The notes: generated from the sequence alone by a model not told the origin. Positions 43,590-56,326 are shown, numbered from the stretch's first letter. The stretch: 64,000 nucleotides of DNA from Diphasiastrum complanatum (GCA_029204225.1 CM055101.1:4653246-4717245), one strand, 5' to 3'. Numbers and translations: made by a program.

Positions 43590-46500
43590 AGATGTGGTTA
43601 TCATGCTACCTAAAACACATCTTGAACTTGAAGAACACATGCCAGAATCGAAAGAAGTTTACGATGGCCCAGCTAGGACGCAGCCAATGAATCTTGCTAA
43701 ACCAGGAGAACCAGAAAAGATTGTACAAGTTGGATCACAACTTAATCCTGAACAGTATCAAGCACTACGCATGTTACTTATTAAGTATCAAGATTGCTTT
43801 GCATGGACTTATCAAGATCTAAAGGGTATTCCGACATCAGTGATTGAACATACCATACCTTTAGTACTTGATGCAGTTCCATAGGTTACAAAGTTCTATC
43901 GCTGTAATCCTAATGTTGCGGACCTGATAAAGAAAGAACTTCAGAGATTACTTGACGCCGATTTCATTTATGAGATCGAGCACACCGAATGGATTTCACC
44001 GATTGTTATTGTTCCTAAAAAGAATGGGAATTGCGCATCTGTGTGAATCTCAAAGCGCTGAACAAAGTGACGTAGAAGGATCACTTTTCGTTTTCTTTTA
44101 CTGAAAGCATTTTGGATCGCCTTGCTGGAGTGGAAGCTTATAGTTTTTTGGATGGATTTAGTGGTTACAACTAGGTTAAGATTGCACCTGCCGATCACCA
44201 CAAACCGCATTTGCAACAGAATGGGGCACTCTATGCTTACAAAGTAATGCCGTTTGGACTCTGTAATGCACCAAGTTTGTTCCAAAGAGTAATGCAATTT
44301 GCTTTTAAAGATTATTTGTAGAAATTTCTTGAAATTTACTTGGATGACTTGGGAGTCCATAGTACAGATACAGACCACCTAGATCGATTGGAGAAAGTAT
44401 TTGAAAGATGCCGAAAATATCAGATTTCTCTAAATCCAGAAAAATGTCAGATATGGGTTTCCCACGGAGTTGTGCTTGGACATGTGATATCAAGACATGG
44501 TATTGCCATAGATTATTCTAAGATCAAAGTTATTGTGGAATTGCCACCGCCAGCAACAATTCGTGGAGTTTACGTGTTTATGGGTCATGCAAACTACTAT
44601 CAAATTTTTATTGTCTTCTTTGCGGATTTAGCACGACCTATATACAAATTGACTATTGTTCCTATTTGGACAATAGAAGCGTTAGAAGCCTTTGAAAAGT
44701 TAAAAAAAAACATTAACTTCAGCACCAATACTACGTTTTTCAGATTGGATGATAGAGTTTCATGTTCATACGGATGCCTCAAAATACGCCATCGGATTAG
44801 TTTTGATGCAGCCATGTGATTATAAGAAGGATTACCCTATACCATTTGCAAGCAGACAACTTACAGATCCGGAGAAGAATTATTTAACAACAAAACATGA
44901 GGCGTTAGCCATGATTTTTTTTGTTCGAAAATTTCGTCACTGCCTCATGGAAACGCACTTTGCATTTGATACGGATCATCAGCCGTTACTTTACTTGGTA
45001 AACAAGACGTGCAATACTGGACGTATTGCAAGATGGTTATTGTTATTGACTGAATTTGACTTTCGAATTGTGGTTCGAAAGGGCAAGCAACATTATCTAG
45101 CCGATCACGTTTCGCGAATTGAATCTGCACCAGTTAACACTTAAGTGCATGATGACCTGCCAAATGCTGCGTTGTTCTATGTTGAAGCAGTTCTGAGTGG
45201 GCAGTGGATATTGTTGAGTACCTGATGCTAGGACAACCGAATGACTCCTTGACAAAAGTACAGAAAAGACAATTGATTCATAAGGCTCAACCTTATCAAT
45301 TAGTTGCAAGACAATGGTATCGTCGTGGATCAGATAATATTTTACGAAGATGTGTTTTACCGCATGAAGTATCAGATTTAATCATGTTTTCACATGATGG
45401 CATGGGTGGAGGACACTTCTCTACAGATATTACTACTCGCAAACTTTTGCAATCATGTTGTTGGTGGCTTAGGCTTCATAAGGACACAAAAAATTTTATT
45501 CAAACATGTGATGTTTGCCAGCGAGCACGACGGCCTACTAGACAACACTATGAACTCTTGCATCCGGTTTTATCGCAAGCACCGTTTTAAAAATGGGCAC
45601 TGGATTATGTTGGTCCTATTCACCCTGCCGCGCAAGGATCTCAGGCCCGATATATTATCGTAGCAACTGATTATATGACCAAGTGGGTTGAAGCCAAAGC
45701 TGTCAATGTTGCTGATGCAAAATCTATGGCCAAGTTTCTATATGAAAATATTATAATCAGATTTGGATGTCTGATCGAGATTGTCAGTGAACGGAGTACA
45801 CACTTTGTTAATCAAACAATAATGTGTTTACTGGAAGATTTTTTTGTTATACACAGATTTAGTACTCCTTACTATCCTAGAGGGAATGGCCAAGCTGAAT
45901 CTTCCAATAAAATTCTCTGCACCATTATGACAAAGACAGTTGAAGTGAGTCGATCTGATTGAAAACATAAACTGTATGCAGCATTATGGGTATTTAGAAC
46001 CGCTTACAAAAATAGTACAAGTCAAACACCTTTTCAACTGGTTTATGGTCAAGATGTTGTCATGCCGATTGAATTTTTAATCTCATTCTTACACATAGCA
46101 GCAACAGAACGATTAAATGATGATAAGTCCTTACAACTCCGTCATGAAGCATTGCACAAATTATGTGAAATCCGATTGATGGCAGTTCATGCCTTAGCAG
46201 CAGAGAAATCTCACCGCAAGGCATGGCATGATCGTCGATTGCACAAAAAAGATCTGAAAGTAGGAGATCTTGCATTGATTTACAAAACCAAGCTGATCAA
46301 GGGAAAGTTGAAGTTTACCGGCAAAGGCCTGTATAAAGTGAAGGAAATCCTAAACTATGGCGCAGTAATTCTTGAGCACTTGGATGGAAAACGATTTGAT
46401 ACTCCGATGAATGGCAGCCGATTACGCAAGTTTTGGCAGCTTGCTCCACGAGTTCAACAAGTCCGATCTCAATGGTTTTTTTATTTTATTTGTTTTTCAA

Positions 46501-46592
46501 TTTTTTTGTTTTCAGTATTAAAATTGCTGAGTTTTTTTTTTAAAAAAGACAGTAAAAAAAAAAAAAAAAAGCAAACATTGAGCAAAGACTGA
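43590..46592 (+). pseudogene. pol: Gypsy-2 pol remnant
   Basis: Homology to Gypsy-1 pol starts at DVVIMLPKTHLELEE (about 43590) and runs to the integrase C-terminus. Landmarks: GPARTQPMNLAKPG, DCFAWTYQDLKGIPTSVI, EWISPIVIVPKKNG (then a frameshift), SFLDGFSGYN, LDDLGVHSTDTDH (RT catalytic, near 44345), FHVHTDASKYAIGLVLMQP (RNase H), HDGMGGGHFSTD and CDVCQRARRPTRQ (integrase zinc region), VSERSTHFVNQ, and RGNGQAESSNKIL with the catalytic Glu intact. Many stops (43882, 44173, 45145, 45589, 45961) and frameshifts. No gag precedes it. Confidence 0.92.
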
Positions 46593-47365
46593 TGAGCAAA
46601 AGTTTGAAAGTCATCAACATGAGAAAATGAAGAACAATATTTTTTGATAAAAAATGACTTAGAAAATCACTGTTTTGGTCAGATTTGGCCTATACAGTAC
46701 CAGAAACCTTTGTTGAGCTCTCAGACTGTACATCCACTCTAGATTTATCTAATTTGAGGTGGGCGAAGGTTTCTATCAAGAAAACCCTAGTTTTTGAGTC
46801 AGACAAAGGATCAGTGATATGCCATTTTGAGAACCTTCGCCGACCATCTTAACCTCGTTATGAACCTTCATCGACCTGCTAGATGATCTTAAAATGTCCA
46901 AATTAGGTTGTCCATAGGTTCAGATATGGGAAAAATGCATTTATGACAATACTTGGGCAAAGGTTCATCCTTCGCCAGACCTGAAAAATGTTCGCCTGAT
47001 AGGTTCAGATTCCCAGAAACCTTTGCCGAGATTTTTAAAGATTTTTTTACAGTACTGTACATGCCTACAAATTTTGGCTCAAAACTTATCAGCCAAACTA
47101 GTATTCAGTGTAATGGACCCACCAAATTCACCTATAAGGTGGCTGAATTCGATTCATTCCTCACTTGTGCTAGCGAAGCTCTTGCGAATTTTTTCCGTGA
47201 CCAAAGCTTTCTAAACTTCCTGTTTGCTTTCTGATACACTTTCACGCGTCTTACGTTATATTTTTGTTCACCGTGTCTTCTACCGATACTTCCTAGTCTC
47301 CATGCTATACTATCCATCGTGATGTCCCATCTACAACGGACATCGTGATTCTTCCTAGCACAAGC
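46593..47365 (+). other. Leader-like region with GAACCTTCGCC words
   Basis: No ORF. GGCGAAGGTTT, GAACCTTCGCC, GAACCTTCATCG, ATCCTTCGCC, TGTTCGCCTG and AACCTTTGCCGAG lie between 46755 and 47035. The last word sits about 330 bp before the ORF, as its counterpart in Gypsy-1 (AACCTTTGCCGAG near 23385) sits about 300 bp before gag. Homopolymer A and T runs at 46525-46570. Confidence 0.6.
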
Positions 47366-50206
47366 ATGGTCACTCAGTGGATGACTCTTGCGGAGCCTGT
47401 GCTCATGGCAATGGGTATTCATGAGAGAGCCTTTTCTGGCAAGATCAATATGGAATTCATCACTCTTGCTTTCAGTACGTGGAAGGAAGAGAAATCTAAA
47501 TTCTATATCACTTACCAGGGAGCCACACACAAGGTGCGCGTCACTGAGGCCGCCCTTGCAGCCATAGGTATAGCATCCAGTACACAGGCCTCACCCAATC
47601 ACAAGCAGGCCAAATAGGCCATCAAGCCATACATTGACCTCACCAACGATCCGCACTGGACCAATGACGGATACCTACTAGAAGCCATCATTGAGCCTTC
47701 AATACACGCTGCTGTCCAGCTACTGAACAACTTCCTGATGGTTGGGGACCTCAGGAAAGACTGCATCACGTCACAAATCCTCCATAGGATAGTGGAGTCC
47801 CACACCAAATTGGCTAAAGCCCCTCTTGAACCATATAATTGGTTCAAGACTGTTTCTGGTGAGCTCAAACGAGCTATTAAGGGCAATACTAAGTAGCAAT
47901 TCACTGCTGGCTCTTTATTGTCCCTTCTAGTCGTCTCTCACCTAAAAAACAAAATCCATGGCTTCCACCTAGATTCTATGCTTTCGGTCTACGAAGAAGC
48001 ACCGGCCGAGTCGTCTCACCAGGCCTCGAGTTCTCATAGTCGTCATTGTCCACATAGCGAGATCGTCATTCTTGACTCGCCTTTCTCGTCACGACGTCGC
48101 ACTAGGCATACCTCGTCAGCTGCGCTTCCACCCCCTGTTGCTGTTTGCACTGAACTTCCCATTTCCCCAGTCTTTGATGCTTCCCTCGCCTCTACTTCCA
48201 ATATCGGACAGTCTGTGACCATTGGGCCTACCATTCCCATTACAACTGCCCAGGCCGCCTCAACCCCACACACTGAAGCCACTTCACCAAACACACAGTT
48301 TTTTATGGATATGTTTGATGATTCTGATCCCCTTGGGGCCGTCGCAATATTTGAAATGCCCCAGAGCCCTTCGCACTTTGAACTCCAATCCCCTGGAAGA
48401 GGATTTGGTCATATCCATGAATCTACTGTCAGTGTTGAAAATGTCAGCCAACAACCTCATATGGAAGATAGCCCAACCGTACTTCGGGTCGACAAAGCTG
48501 TGAAATCACCGAAACAGTTCAACGCCACAGTGCCTGAGGGTTTCGAGGAGGAAGACATTTTCTAAGAAGAAGAACTACTGGCACCTATTTCACGCCAACC
48601 AAGGATAGTACCATCAGGTCCTGCTGTTGTTGCTGCCTCCATGACCGTCGATTCTGGTGATGCTCTCGGTTTGGTCTCAAGCCTTGCGCAAGTGATCCAG
48701 TCTATGCTGGATAAGAAGAAGGAAATGGAGCAGAGAATTTCCGATATGGGCTCCGAAAATACTATGATCAGCCAGAAGATTGTCCAGCTGGATCGAGAGT
48801 TAAAGATTGCCAAACAGCATGAAGACAAGGCTGAAGCCGAAAAGAAGTTGGCCCAGCAACAAGCTGATCGCTTGGAAGAATACATCAACTCCCTACAAAA
48901 CGCCTTGACAACCGCATAGGATCAGGTGGATAAGGTTGTGCAGGATGCAAAACAACAAGTGCAACTGCTGAAGAGTCAATTGTAGATGGCCGAACAGGAT
49001 CACACGTGGCTTCAAGGTGAACTGGATGCGACCACCCTTGAGCGTGATGCGTATCTTCAACCACAAATACCAGATCATCCGGTCACACCGACGGAGATCA
49101 CGTATTTGTTTAAGAAAGTGGAAACATACAAAGTGGCCCTTCAGGAATTCCAAGGCCACTTTGACAGATTCAAAGGAATAGTTTCAACCGAGTTGGCAAA
49201 GGCTAAAGAGACCATCACCACCTATGAAAAAGCAGCCGCTCAAGTGTTGGAAGCCGGACGACAAATCCTCGTACCGGTCATGCCGCAATTCTCCCCTCCG
49301 TGCCAAGAAGCTGTACCAATGGATACAGAGGTAGATTCGAGCATGGACCAGGGGGGAGCTCTAGATATAGCAGACCAACCACCAATCTTACCGGAAGTAC
49401 AAGCATGTCCATCCTCATCTAGAACCACACCTCTATTCAGAAGGCCCATCGGCATTGAGGACCAGATCCAGACCTTCTTAAAGCAACATCTGCACGAGTC
49501 CTCCCGTGGTGGATGAGTTCTGAAGTTTAAGACCTCTGAGATAGAGGCCGACAAAGAATTGGACAAAATACTTGCATTGGGAGAGCAGCCGACATGGAGA
49601 ATCGCTGTTTTTGAGAAAACTCCGGAATCAATTAGGAGTTACATTGCTAGCCCTTGCCAATTGCGGGTCGATCCTTATTATGTGCCAATGCCGCGACAGA
49701 ATAAATGAAAAGATTTGGGATTGGCTATGGACAAGATCACCATCCATACGCCCAATTGGCCAATCATACATCAGCCCTACAACTGGACAATCTCAGTGGA
49801 TTTCCACCGAGCCTTACAAGCCTATCAGAGAGAGTATGTCCACTCTCCAGATCCAACGATGCTACAATCGACAATGTTTGCTAAAGATCTAACTTTACTG
49901 GCGTCAATGGCAACCAGATGGGATGATTGCCTCACTCCTCTGGCATTCAATCCAAATAAGTTGATGGCCTCAGAGCAAATCAAAGATCAGCTGCCGGTTG
50001 CTCGTTTATACTTTCATGCAGCAATGATGGGAGGCTCCTGTGAATCATGCTTCACATCATGGACAACCTCAAAGTAGATTGTTGGAGCCCACCATTGTTT
50101 TCTGCCTCACAACTTGGATTTTAATATTGTTCGCCTCGACTTTATGGAGAAGGTGCAGTACCATTTAATCAAGATTCGACGCGAGGCCAATAAAAGTCCA
50201 CAATAA
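47366..50206 (+). pseudogene. Extra ORF, copy A: large coiled-coil protein in one frame with eight internal stops
   Basis: From ATG 47366 to TAA 50204-50206 (about 947 codons) a single reading frame encodes coherent protein with stops at 47615, 47894, 48563, 48917, 48983, 49514, 49706 and 50075, and no frameshift. Regions: a helical N-terminal domain (AEPVLMAMGIHERAFSGKIN, then GYLLEAIIEPSIHAAVQLLN); a Ser/Pro-rich linker (about 47980-48560); a long coiled coil (about 48690-49250: MLDKKKEMEQRISDMGSEN, ADRLEEYINSLQNAL, YLFKKVETYKVALQEFQ); a Pro-rich linker; and a C-terminal domain (PTWRIAVFEKTPESIRSY, NWTISVDFHRALQAYQREY). It is followed by a PPT and LTR start 37 bp later. No known catalytic motif. 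It resembles the additional ORFs of some large plant gypsy elements in position, but I do not recognise the family. Confidence 0.65.
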
Positions 50207-50242
50207 CTTCATATTGCAGGTGTTGTGGGAACGCCACCAGTT

Positions 50243-50256
50243 TTGGTGGGGGATAC
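50243..50256 (+). promoter_or_regulatory. Polypurine tract of the element carrying the extra ORF
   Basis: TTGGTGGGGGATAC directly before an LTR start TGTTGGAGG; near match to the Gypsy-1 PPT. Confidence 0.75.
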
Positions 50257-50553
50257 TGTTGGAGGATTTGCGGATCCCAAGGCAACTCTAACCCTAGTTA
50301 ATAAGTGAGAGGGATTTGGCACCCTACGTGTGTAAGTCCAACCCGATGATCACATAGCTATTTGATTGATTAGTTACAAGTCAATAAAAGGACATTAGGC
50401 CTTTTTGCGAGACTTTTAATTTTGCAGGGCCTAAATGTCAAGTTACTAAATAAAGTTGGGTTTCCGTCCAATTTTGATGGTTCCCACACTTTTTTTTAAA
50501 TTTGAATAATTAGGGAGGTAGAAATGGACCAATAGGATTCAGAGGCCAGGGTC
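50257..50553 (+). repeat. Gypsy LTR start, interrupted by Copia-3
   Basis: Begins TGTTGGAGGATTTGCGG after the PPT and runs about 297 bp until the Copia-3 5' LTR. The expected continuation after Copia-3 (56977 on) could not be recognised. Confidence 0.7.
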
Positions 50554-51201
50554 TGTGAAAATTGTCAACATTTCCTAGCTAGTTTGAGGCCTAAATTGGC
50601 AATTTTTGTACATAGTTTTGGATCTAACCTTTCACACGTGTGAAAGAGACCTAGATACTTTTATTCTAGTATATATTTCATGTTGAAGAAGTCTCAAACT
50701 TCGGGACCTTCTAAATGACACTAAAATCATGTTATTTGGACATATAGGCCAAAATTGGCTATTTTAGGTTACTGGTGTCCTAAAATTGGGTCCTAAGTTC
50801 TAGAGAGAGGAGAGAGAGTCATCTCTCTCACCTATATTAGGCTGAAATTCGTGGAGAACAGGTTGGAGAAACCTTTTGTATGCTTCATTGAGATCAATAG
50901 ATCATTGTTTCTTCCTCCATTGAGAGCATTGTTGTGTGTATTGTCTTCAAGCTATTGTGTATGATCTTAGGTGCTTTCCAAAAGTGGTAGGCTGATGTAT
51001 TATGGACTGTATAATGCTATTTTGGGCCGCACTTGATGTTTATGGAAGTTTCCATTTGTGATAAATGCTTTTTGATCAAGTTCTTTGCATTCTAGGTAGC
51101 ATAGAATGTGTTGCCAATTCCTAGCTTATGTAGTTTGGAGTGCAAGCATTCAAGCCAATGATCTTGGAGTTTAGATCCACTTAGGATCTGTATTTTTCAC
51201 A
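50554..51201 (+). repeat. Copia-3 5' LTR (648 bp)
   Basis: TGTGAAAATTG...TTTTTCACA. The first 47 bp and the last about 350 bp (from 50851) nearly equal the 3' LTR; the middle about 250 bp differ strongly. Contains CTTTCACACGTGTGAAAG (50629-50646), a perfect 18-bp palindrome. TATA-like CCTATATTAGG near 50831. Confidence 0.95.
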
Positions 51202-51213
51202 TGGTATCAGAGC
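51202..51213 (+). promoter_or_regulatory. Copia-3 primer binding site
   Basis: TGGTATCAGAGC immediately after the LTR end CACA. Confidence 0.97.
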
Positions 51214-52373
51214 TGGTTGGCTTCTATTTACAGTAAGTATTCCATTTTTGGTGATATTTGGATGTTTGATCAAGTTCTAGCATGATTTTGCATTGCTTTG
51301 TTGATCAAATCTTACTAACCTTTGTTTTGTGAGTTGAACTTGTGGATCAAAAGCATATTTCAGGTCTATTGAAGATCAGAGGCTGAAAAGAAACTATTTT
51401 GGATCAGATCATAACACCTAATCATTTGTGATTGTGAGGCTTGTGCATATTCAATACTAACAATGTTCTTTTCAATCCTATTGTTGACAATCTCCATTCT
51501 TGGATGAACACTCTCCTTAAGTGGATGAAACTTCTCCTTAAGTGGATGACAAATGCTCTTTTGAGTGAGTTGTAATTCTCCTAAAGGCTGAGCAAAGCTC
51601 CCATTTGGATGAAAGATCCCCTTTTTTGGGTGAACATATTGTAAGCTCCATTGTGAAGAGCATATTGTAAAGATTGTCATCAATTTTGGCATAAATTTTG
51701 GTGTACTTTGTTGAGCATGTAAGTAACTCTCCTTATGTAATTTGATTGGAGCATTTGCTGGAAGGTGTTAACCATTATGCAAGTGTGTTTTCAGGTTCTT
51801 AACAGGTTGAGGAACATTCTCATGTGAAGTGATCTTAGATCTACATCTAAACACCAAGATTTGACAAGATAGTGAAGCTAGTCTTGTGATTCACTAAGTG
51901 TGCTCATTCATTCACCTCTAAATCTTGTATTTATCACTTGCTGGAGTTTATAAACTTTTAGAAGTGTGGTTTACATGTGGTTTTACAGGTTGAATCAATA
52001 TCTTAGTGTGTTGATCATATGTTGATCAAGTTTGTTCATTACTAGGTAATCTTGGCATCCTAGTTTTGGGTATTTTCTAAGAATGCAAGTAACTCTTCAC
52101 ACCATAACTTGATTTGGTCACTTGCTGAAAAGTTTGAGAGCTTAAGCAAGAGTGTGTTCAGGTTGGTTTGATTTTGTAATCCATTCTTAGTGTGTGCAAA
52201 GTGTTGCATGTGTTTCAATCTTCCTTTCTATGCTTGGAAACCATCTAGGTTCAAGATAGAAGTGTTTTAGGGTCCTAAATCTTCATAGATCTCTTTATCT
52301 ATCATTTGTTGAGAGAAAAGTGAGTGCTAAGTGCTTTAGGACAGAACCTAAAAGTTGAAGAAACATTAGAATC
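51214..52373 (+). other. Copia-3 5' leader
   Basis: About 1.16 kb with no gene. It includes short degenerate repeats of AAGTGGATGAAACTTCTCC type between about 51480 and 51640. Confidence 0.75.
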
Positions 52374-55300
52374 ATGGCTTCCAATGGTGGGATCATGCTA
52401 GAGTCTAGTGAAAGGTTGAGTTCATCAAACTACTCTACTTGGAAAGTGAGGATGGAGTCCTTACTTGAGTTGAATGAACTCATGGACATAGTTGCAGAAA
52501 TTGAAGAGAGACCTCTCACACTTCAAGAGCAACAAAGGTTTGATAAGAAGGCCAAAAGGGCTCTTCATATCATTAAAATGAATGTTACAAATGAACTTCT
52601 CAAGGAAGTTGGAAAGTGTCAAAGTGCAAGTGAGGCATGGAATGCCTTACAGAAGCTCTTTGAATCAAAGTCCACATCTAGGGTATTGACCCTAAGGAGA
52701 CAAATATTTTCTAGTAGGCAAAGAGAGGGTGAAAGTGCTCATGCATTTATCTTGAGAGTTAAGTCCCTAAGTGATGATTTAGCATGCATTGATGAGAACA
52801 TAAAAGATGGTGAAATAGTCCAAGTTATGTTGAATGGTTTGCTAAATGAACATGCTAACCTTGTGCAAAGTTTTGCCATTCAAAGAGTCTTGCCAAGTGT
52901 GGTTGACTTGCAAGAAATCTTATTGGCTGAAGAACATAGGTTGCAATCAAAGCTTGATGGTGCATCCTTGCAAGGTGGAGGTGAAGAGGCTTTCTTCACA
53001 AAAGGCAAATTCAAGGGCAAAGGTAAAGGCAAAGGGAAATGGTCCAAAGGTGGTAACTTTGATCATGATGATCACTCTTCCTCTTCCTCTTCTACTAAGA
53101 ACAATAAGTCAAAGTTCAAGTGCTTTTATTGTGGGATAAAAGGTCATTTTGCAAATGAATGTTATAAGAAGAAAAGAGAGCAAGGAGAGAGGCAAGGAAA
53201 TCTTACAATAGATGAGGAAGAACATAACACATGTGAATCACTTGTTATGACTTCAAGTTTGTTAGCCAACATAGATGATAATGATCCTTGGTGGATTGAT
53301 AGTGGAGCCTCATCTCACATGACAAGACATAAGGAATACTTTACATCCTTATTGTCTTATGAGGGAGAAGGTAACATCATCTACACTGCAAATGATGGTC
53401 AATGTGACATCAAAGGCATAGGCACTATTCCTATTTCCCTTTCAACAAATAGGAAAGCAAATCTTGAAAATGTTTTGTACATTCCTTCAATCACTAAGAA
53501 TTTGCTTAGTGTAAGTCAAATGATTGACAAAGGACTTGATGTGGAGTTCATTGGAGATGCATGTTTGATAAGTAAATGTGGATCCTTGATTGCTCAAGGT
53601 AGGAGGCATGGTAACCTTTTCAAGCTTGATGCATGTGTGATCTCTAATCATGAAGGATGTATGGCTAGGGAGCAATTGACAAACCAAGAAGTTTGGCACA
53701 AGAGGTTGGGCCATCCCAACTTCAAATCTTTGGAGGTAATGGCAAAGAAAGAGCTTGTTCTTGGTCTCCCTAAAAGTCTTGTTGCAAACAATAGTGTTTG
53801 TGAACATTGTGCCTGTCCAAATCTCATAGACTTGCTTATTCTAGATCTACTTCTAGATCTAAAGAAGCTTTTCAACTTGTGCATTCTGATATTCATTCTT
53901 CTAGTACAACTAGCAATGGTGGGGCAAAGATGTATGCAACTTTCATTGATGACTTTAGTAGGTATACTTGGATCTATCTTCTTAAAAGTAAGGATGAAGT
54001 GTTTGCTGCATTTGTCAAGTTCAAGAATGAAATGGAAAACCAATTCAATACAAAGATCAAATGCTTAAGATCTGATAATGGAGGGGAATACACCTCAAAT
54101 AGGTTCAAAGACTTTTGTATAGCACATGGGATTAAGAGGGAGATGTCTAGTCCTAGGACTCCACAACAGAATGGAGTGGCCGAGAGGAAGAATAGAACCC
54201 TTTGTGAATGTGCCAAGGCAATGAGACTACATGCTAATCTTGCTAAGTCTTTTTGGGGGGAAGCTTTAGCATGTGCTAACTATCTATGTAATAGATGGAC
54301 AAGTGCTTCCTTGGATGGTAAAACTCCTCATGAGGTTCTTTATGGTAGAAGGCCGAGTGTCAAGCATTGTAGGATCTTTGGATGTACATGTTTTGTCAAT
54401 ATCACACTTGATGATAGAACTAAAGAAGATCCTTCATCAAAGAAGGGTGTGTTTGTTGGCTATAGTGAAGTAAGCAAGGCTTACAAAGTGTACATTCCTT
54501 CTACAAAGAAAGTTGTCATAAGTAGGGATGTCATCTTTCATGAAGAGAATGTTTCCAATGTTGTTGATGTTGATGTTGATGTGCCTACTAATCATCATGA
54601 TGTGCAAGATGTCTTGGATGAAGATGGAGATGCCACTCCAAAGCAAACTTCAAGGAAGACTCAAAGGCAAAGGGCTAAGCCATCAAGGCTAACCTATGAT
54701 GAAAAAGGAAAGCAAGTGGTGGACAACTCTAACTTTGCTTTTCTTACCTCTTTTGATGAACCAACTTGTGTAGGTGAAGCAATTCAAAAGAAGGAATGGA
54801 TCCAAGCCATGGATCATGAGCATCAAGCACTCATCAAAAGCAACACATGGAGGTTGGTAAAGCTTCCAAAGGACAAGAAGGCAATTGGTTGTAAGTGGAT
54901 CTTCAAGATCAAGACAAATCAAGATGGATCAATCAACAAGTACAAGGCAAGGTTGGTGGCAAAGGGGTATGCTCAAGAATATGGTATTGACTATGATGAG
55001 ACCTTTGCACCCGTGGCAAAGATGGTAACTATTCGAATCCTAATCTCTCTTGCAACTCTTTATGATTGGGATATGTGGCAAATGGATGTTACTAATGCCT
55101 TCTTGAATGGTGATCTTGAAGAAGATATTTACATGGAGCAACCCGAGGGCTATGTTTCACATGATGAGCCTAATCATGTGTGCTATCTCCAAAAGAGTTT
55201 GTATGGGCTAAAGCAAGCACCAAGGAGTTGGTATGCTAAGCTCAATTCCTTCTTACTTTCTCAAAACTTTGTTATGAGTGAGTATGATCATTCTCTCTAC

Positions 55301-56326
55301 TTTAGATTGAATGAAAATGATATCACTTTACTTTTGATCTATGTTGATGACATTATCTTAAGTGGTGGTAACAATCTAGATATAGATGAAATCAAGATGG
55401 CACTCAAAAGAGAGTTTGAAATTCAAGATCTTGGTAAACTTCATTATATCTTAGGAATAGAGATTATTAGAACTTCTAAATCTACATTCATATGTCAAGA
55501 AAAGTATGTTAACTCTATTCTAAAAAGGTTTCATATGGAAGATTGTAAAGTTGTTTCTACTCCTATGGAATCAAATGTAAAGCTAACTACAAGAAGTAAT
55601 GAAAGATCCTTCAAGGACATTACTCTCTATAGAAAGCTAATAGGATCTCTTATATGGTTAACCATCACAAGACCTGATCTAAGCTTTGTGGTTGGTAAAC
55701 TAAGTCAATTTATGCAAGATCCTAGTGAGGCTCATTGGAAGCTAGGAAAGAGAGTACTTAGATACATCTCGGGATCTAGAGATTTTGGCATCTTGTATGG
55801 AGGTACTACACCTAACCTTTGTGGATTTTCAGATTCAGATTTTGCAGGTGATCAAATGGATAGGAAGTCAACAAGTGCCTTTGCAATCTATCTTGGAGAT
55901 GGAGTGGTCTCATGGCTATCAAAGAAGCAACCAACTATCTCTCTATCTTCCACCGAAGCCGAGTACAAGGCATTAACAACATGCACCAAGGAGATTCTTT
56001 GGATCAAGAGGATGTTATTGGATCTTCACTTGCTGGAACCAGAGAAGACTCCAATCATACTTTGTGATAACCTTTCAGCCCAAAGCTTGGCAAGCAATCC
56101 TGTTTTTCATGCAAGGAGCAAGCACATTGAGATTGCTCACCATTTTGTGAGAGATCAAGTCATTGCCAAAGAGGTGGAGCTTCAACATGTCTCTTCAAAG
56201 GAGTGTGTGGCTGATATCTTCACCAAACCATTGGGAAAGGACCTATATTTAATGCATAGATCTAATCTTGGAATGTGCTCAAAGACTATGTTGAAACTAG
56301 CATCCAATGTTGAAGAGGGAGTGTGA
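52374..56326 (+). pseudogene. gag-pol: Copia-3 gag-pol, intact apart from one frameshift
   Basis: Frame 1 (52374-54068 before its stop) encodes gag from MASNGGIMLESSERLSSSNY, the zinc knuckle CFYCGIKGHFANEC (near 53120), the protease WWIDSGASSHMTRH (near 53290) and the GAG-pre-integrase VWHKRLGHPNFKSLEV to VCEHC. A single-base frame change near 53805-53815 moves the polyprotein to frame 2. This continues with integrase (LVHSDIHSS, RSDNGGEYTSNRF, NGVAERKNRTLC: all three catalytic acids), hinge, RT (LLIYVDDIILSGG near 55335) and RNase H (GFSDSDFAGDQMDRKST, SSTEAEYKAL, HARSKHIEIAHHFVRDQV). The stop codon (56324-56326) is formed by the first bases of the 3' LTR. Total about 1,317 codons, normal for copia. 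The frameshift could be real or a sequencing error. Confidence 0.95.

Noticed and set aside
46552-46570. Poly-A tract as a LINE 3' tail
   Set aside because: It sits just after the gypsy integrase C-terminus with no LINE RT or endonuclease and no target duplication.
48043-49566. Minus-strand frames overlapping the extra ORF
   Set aside because: They mirror the plus-strand frame; only the plus frame shows domain-like order, a coiled coil and placement before a PPT and LTR.
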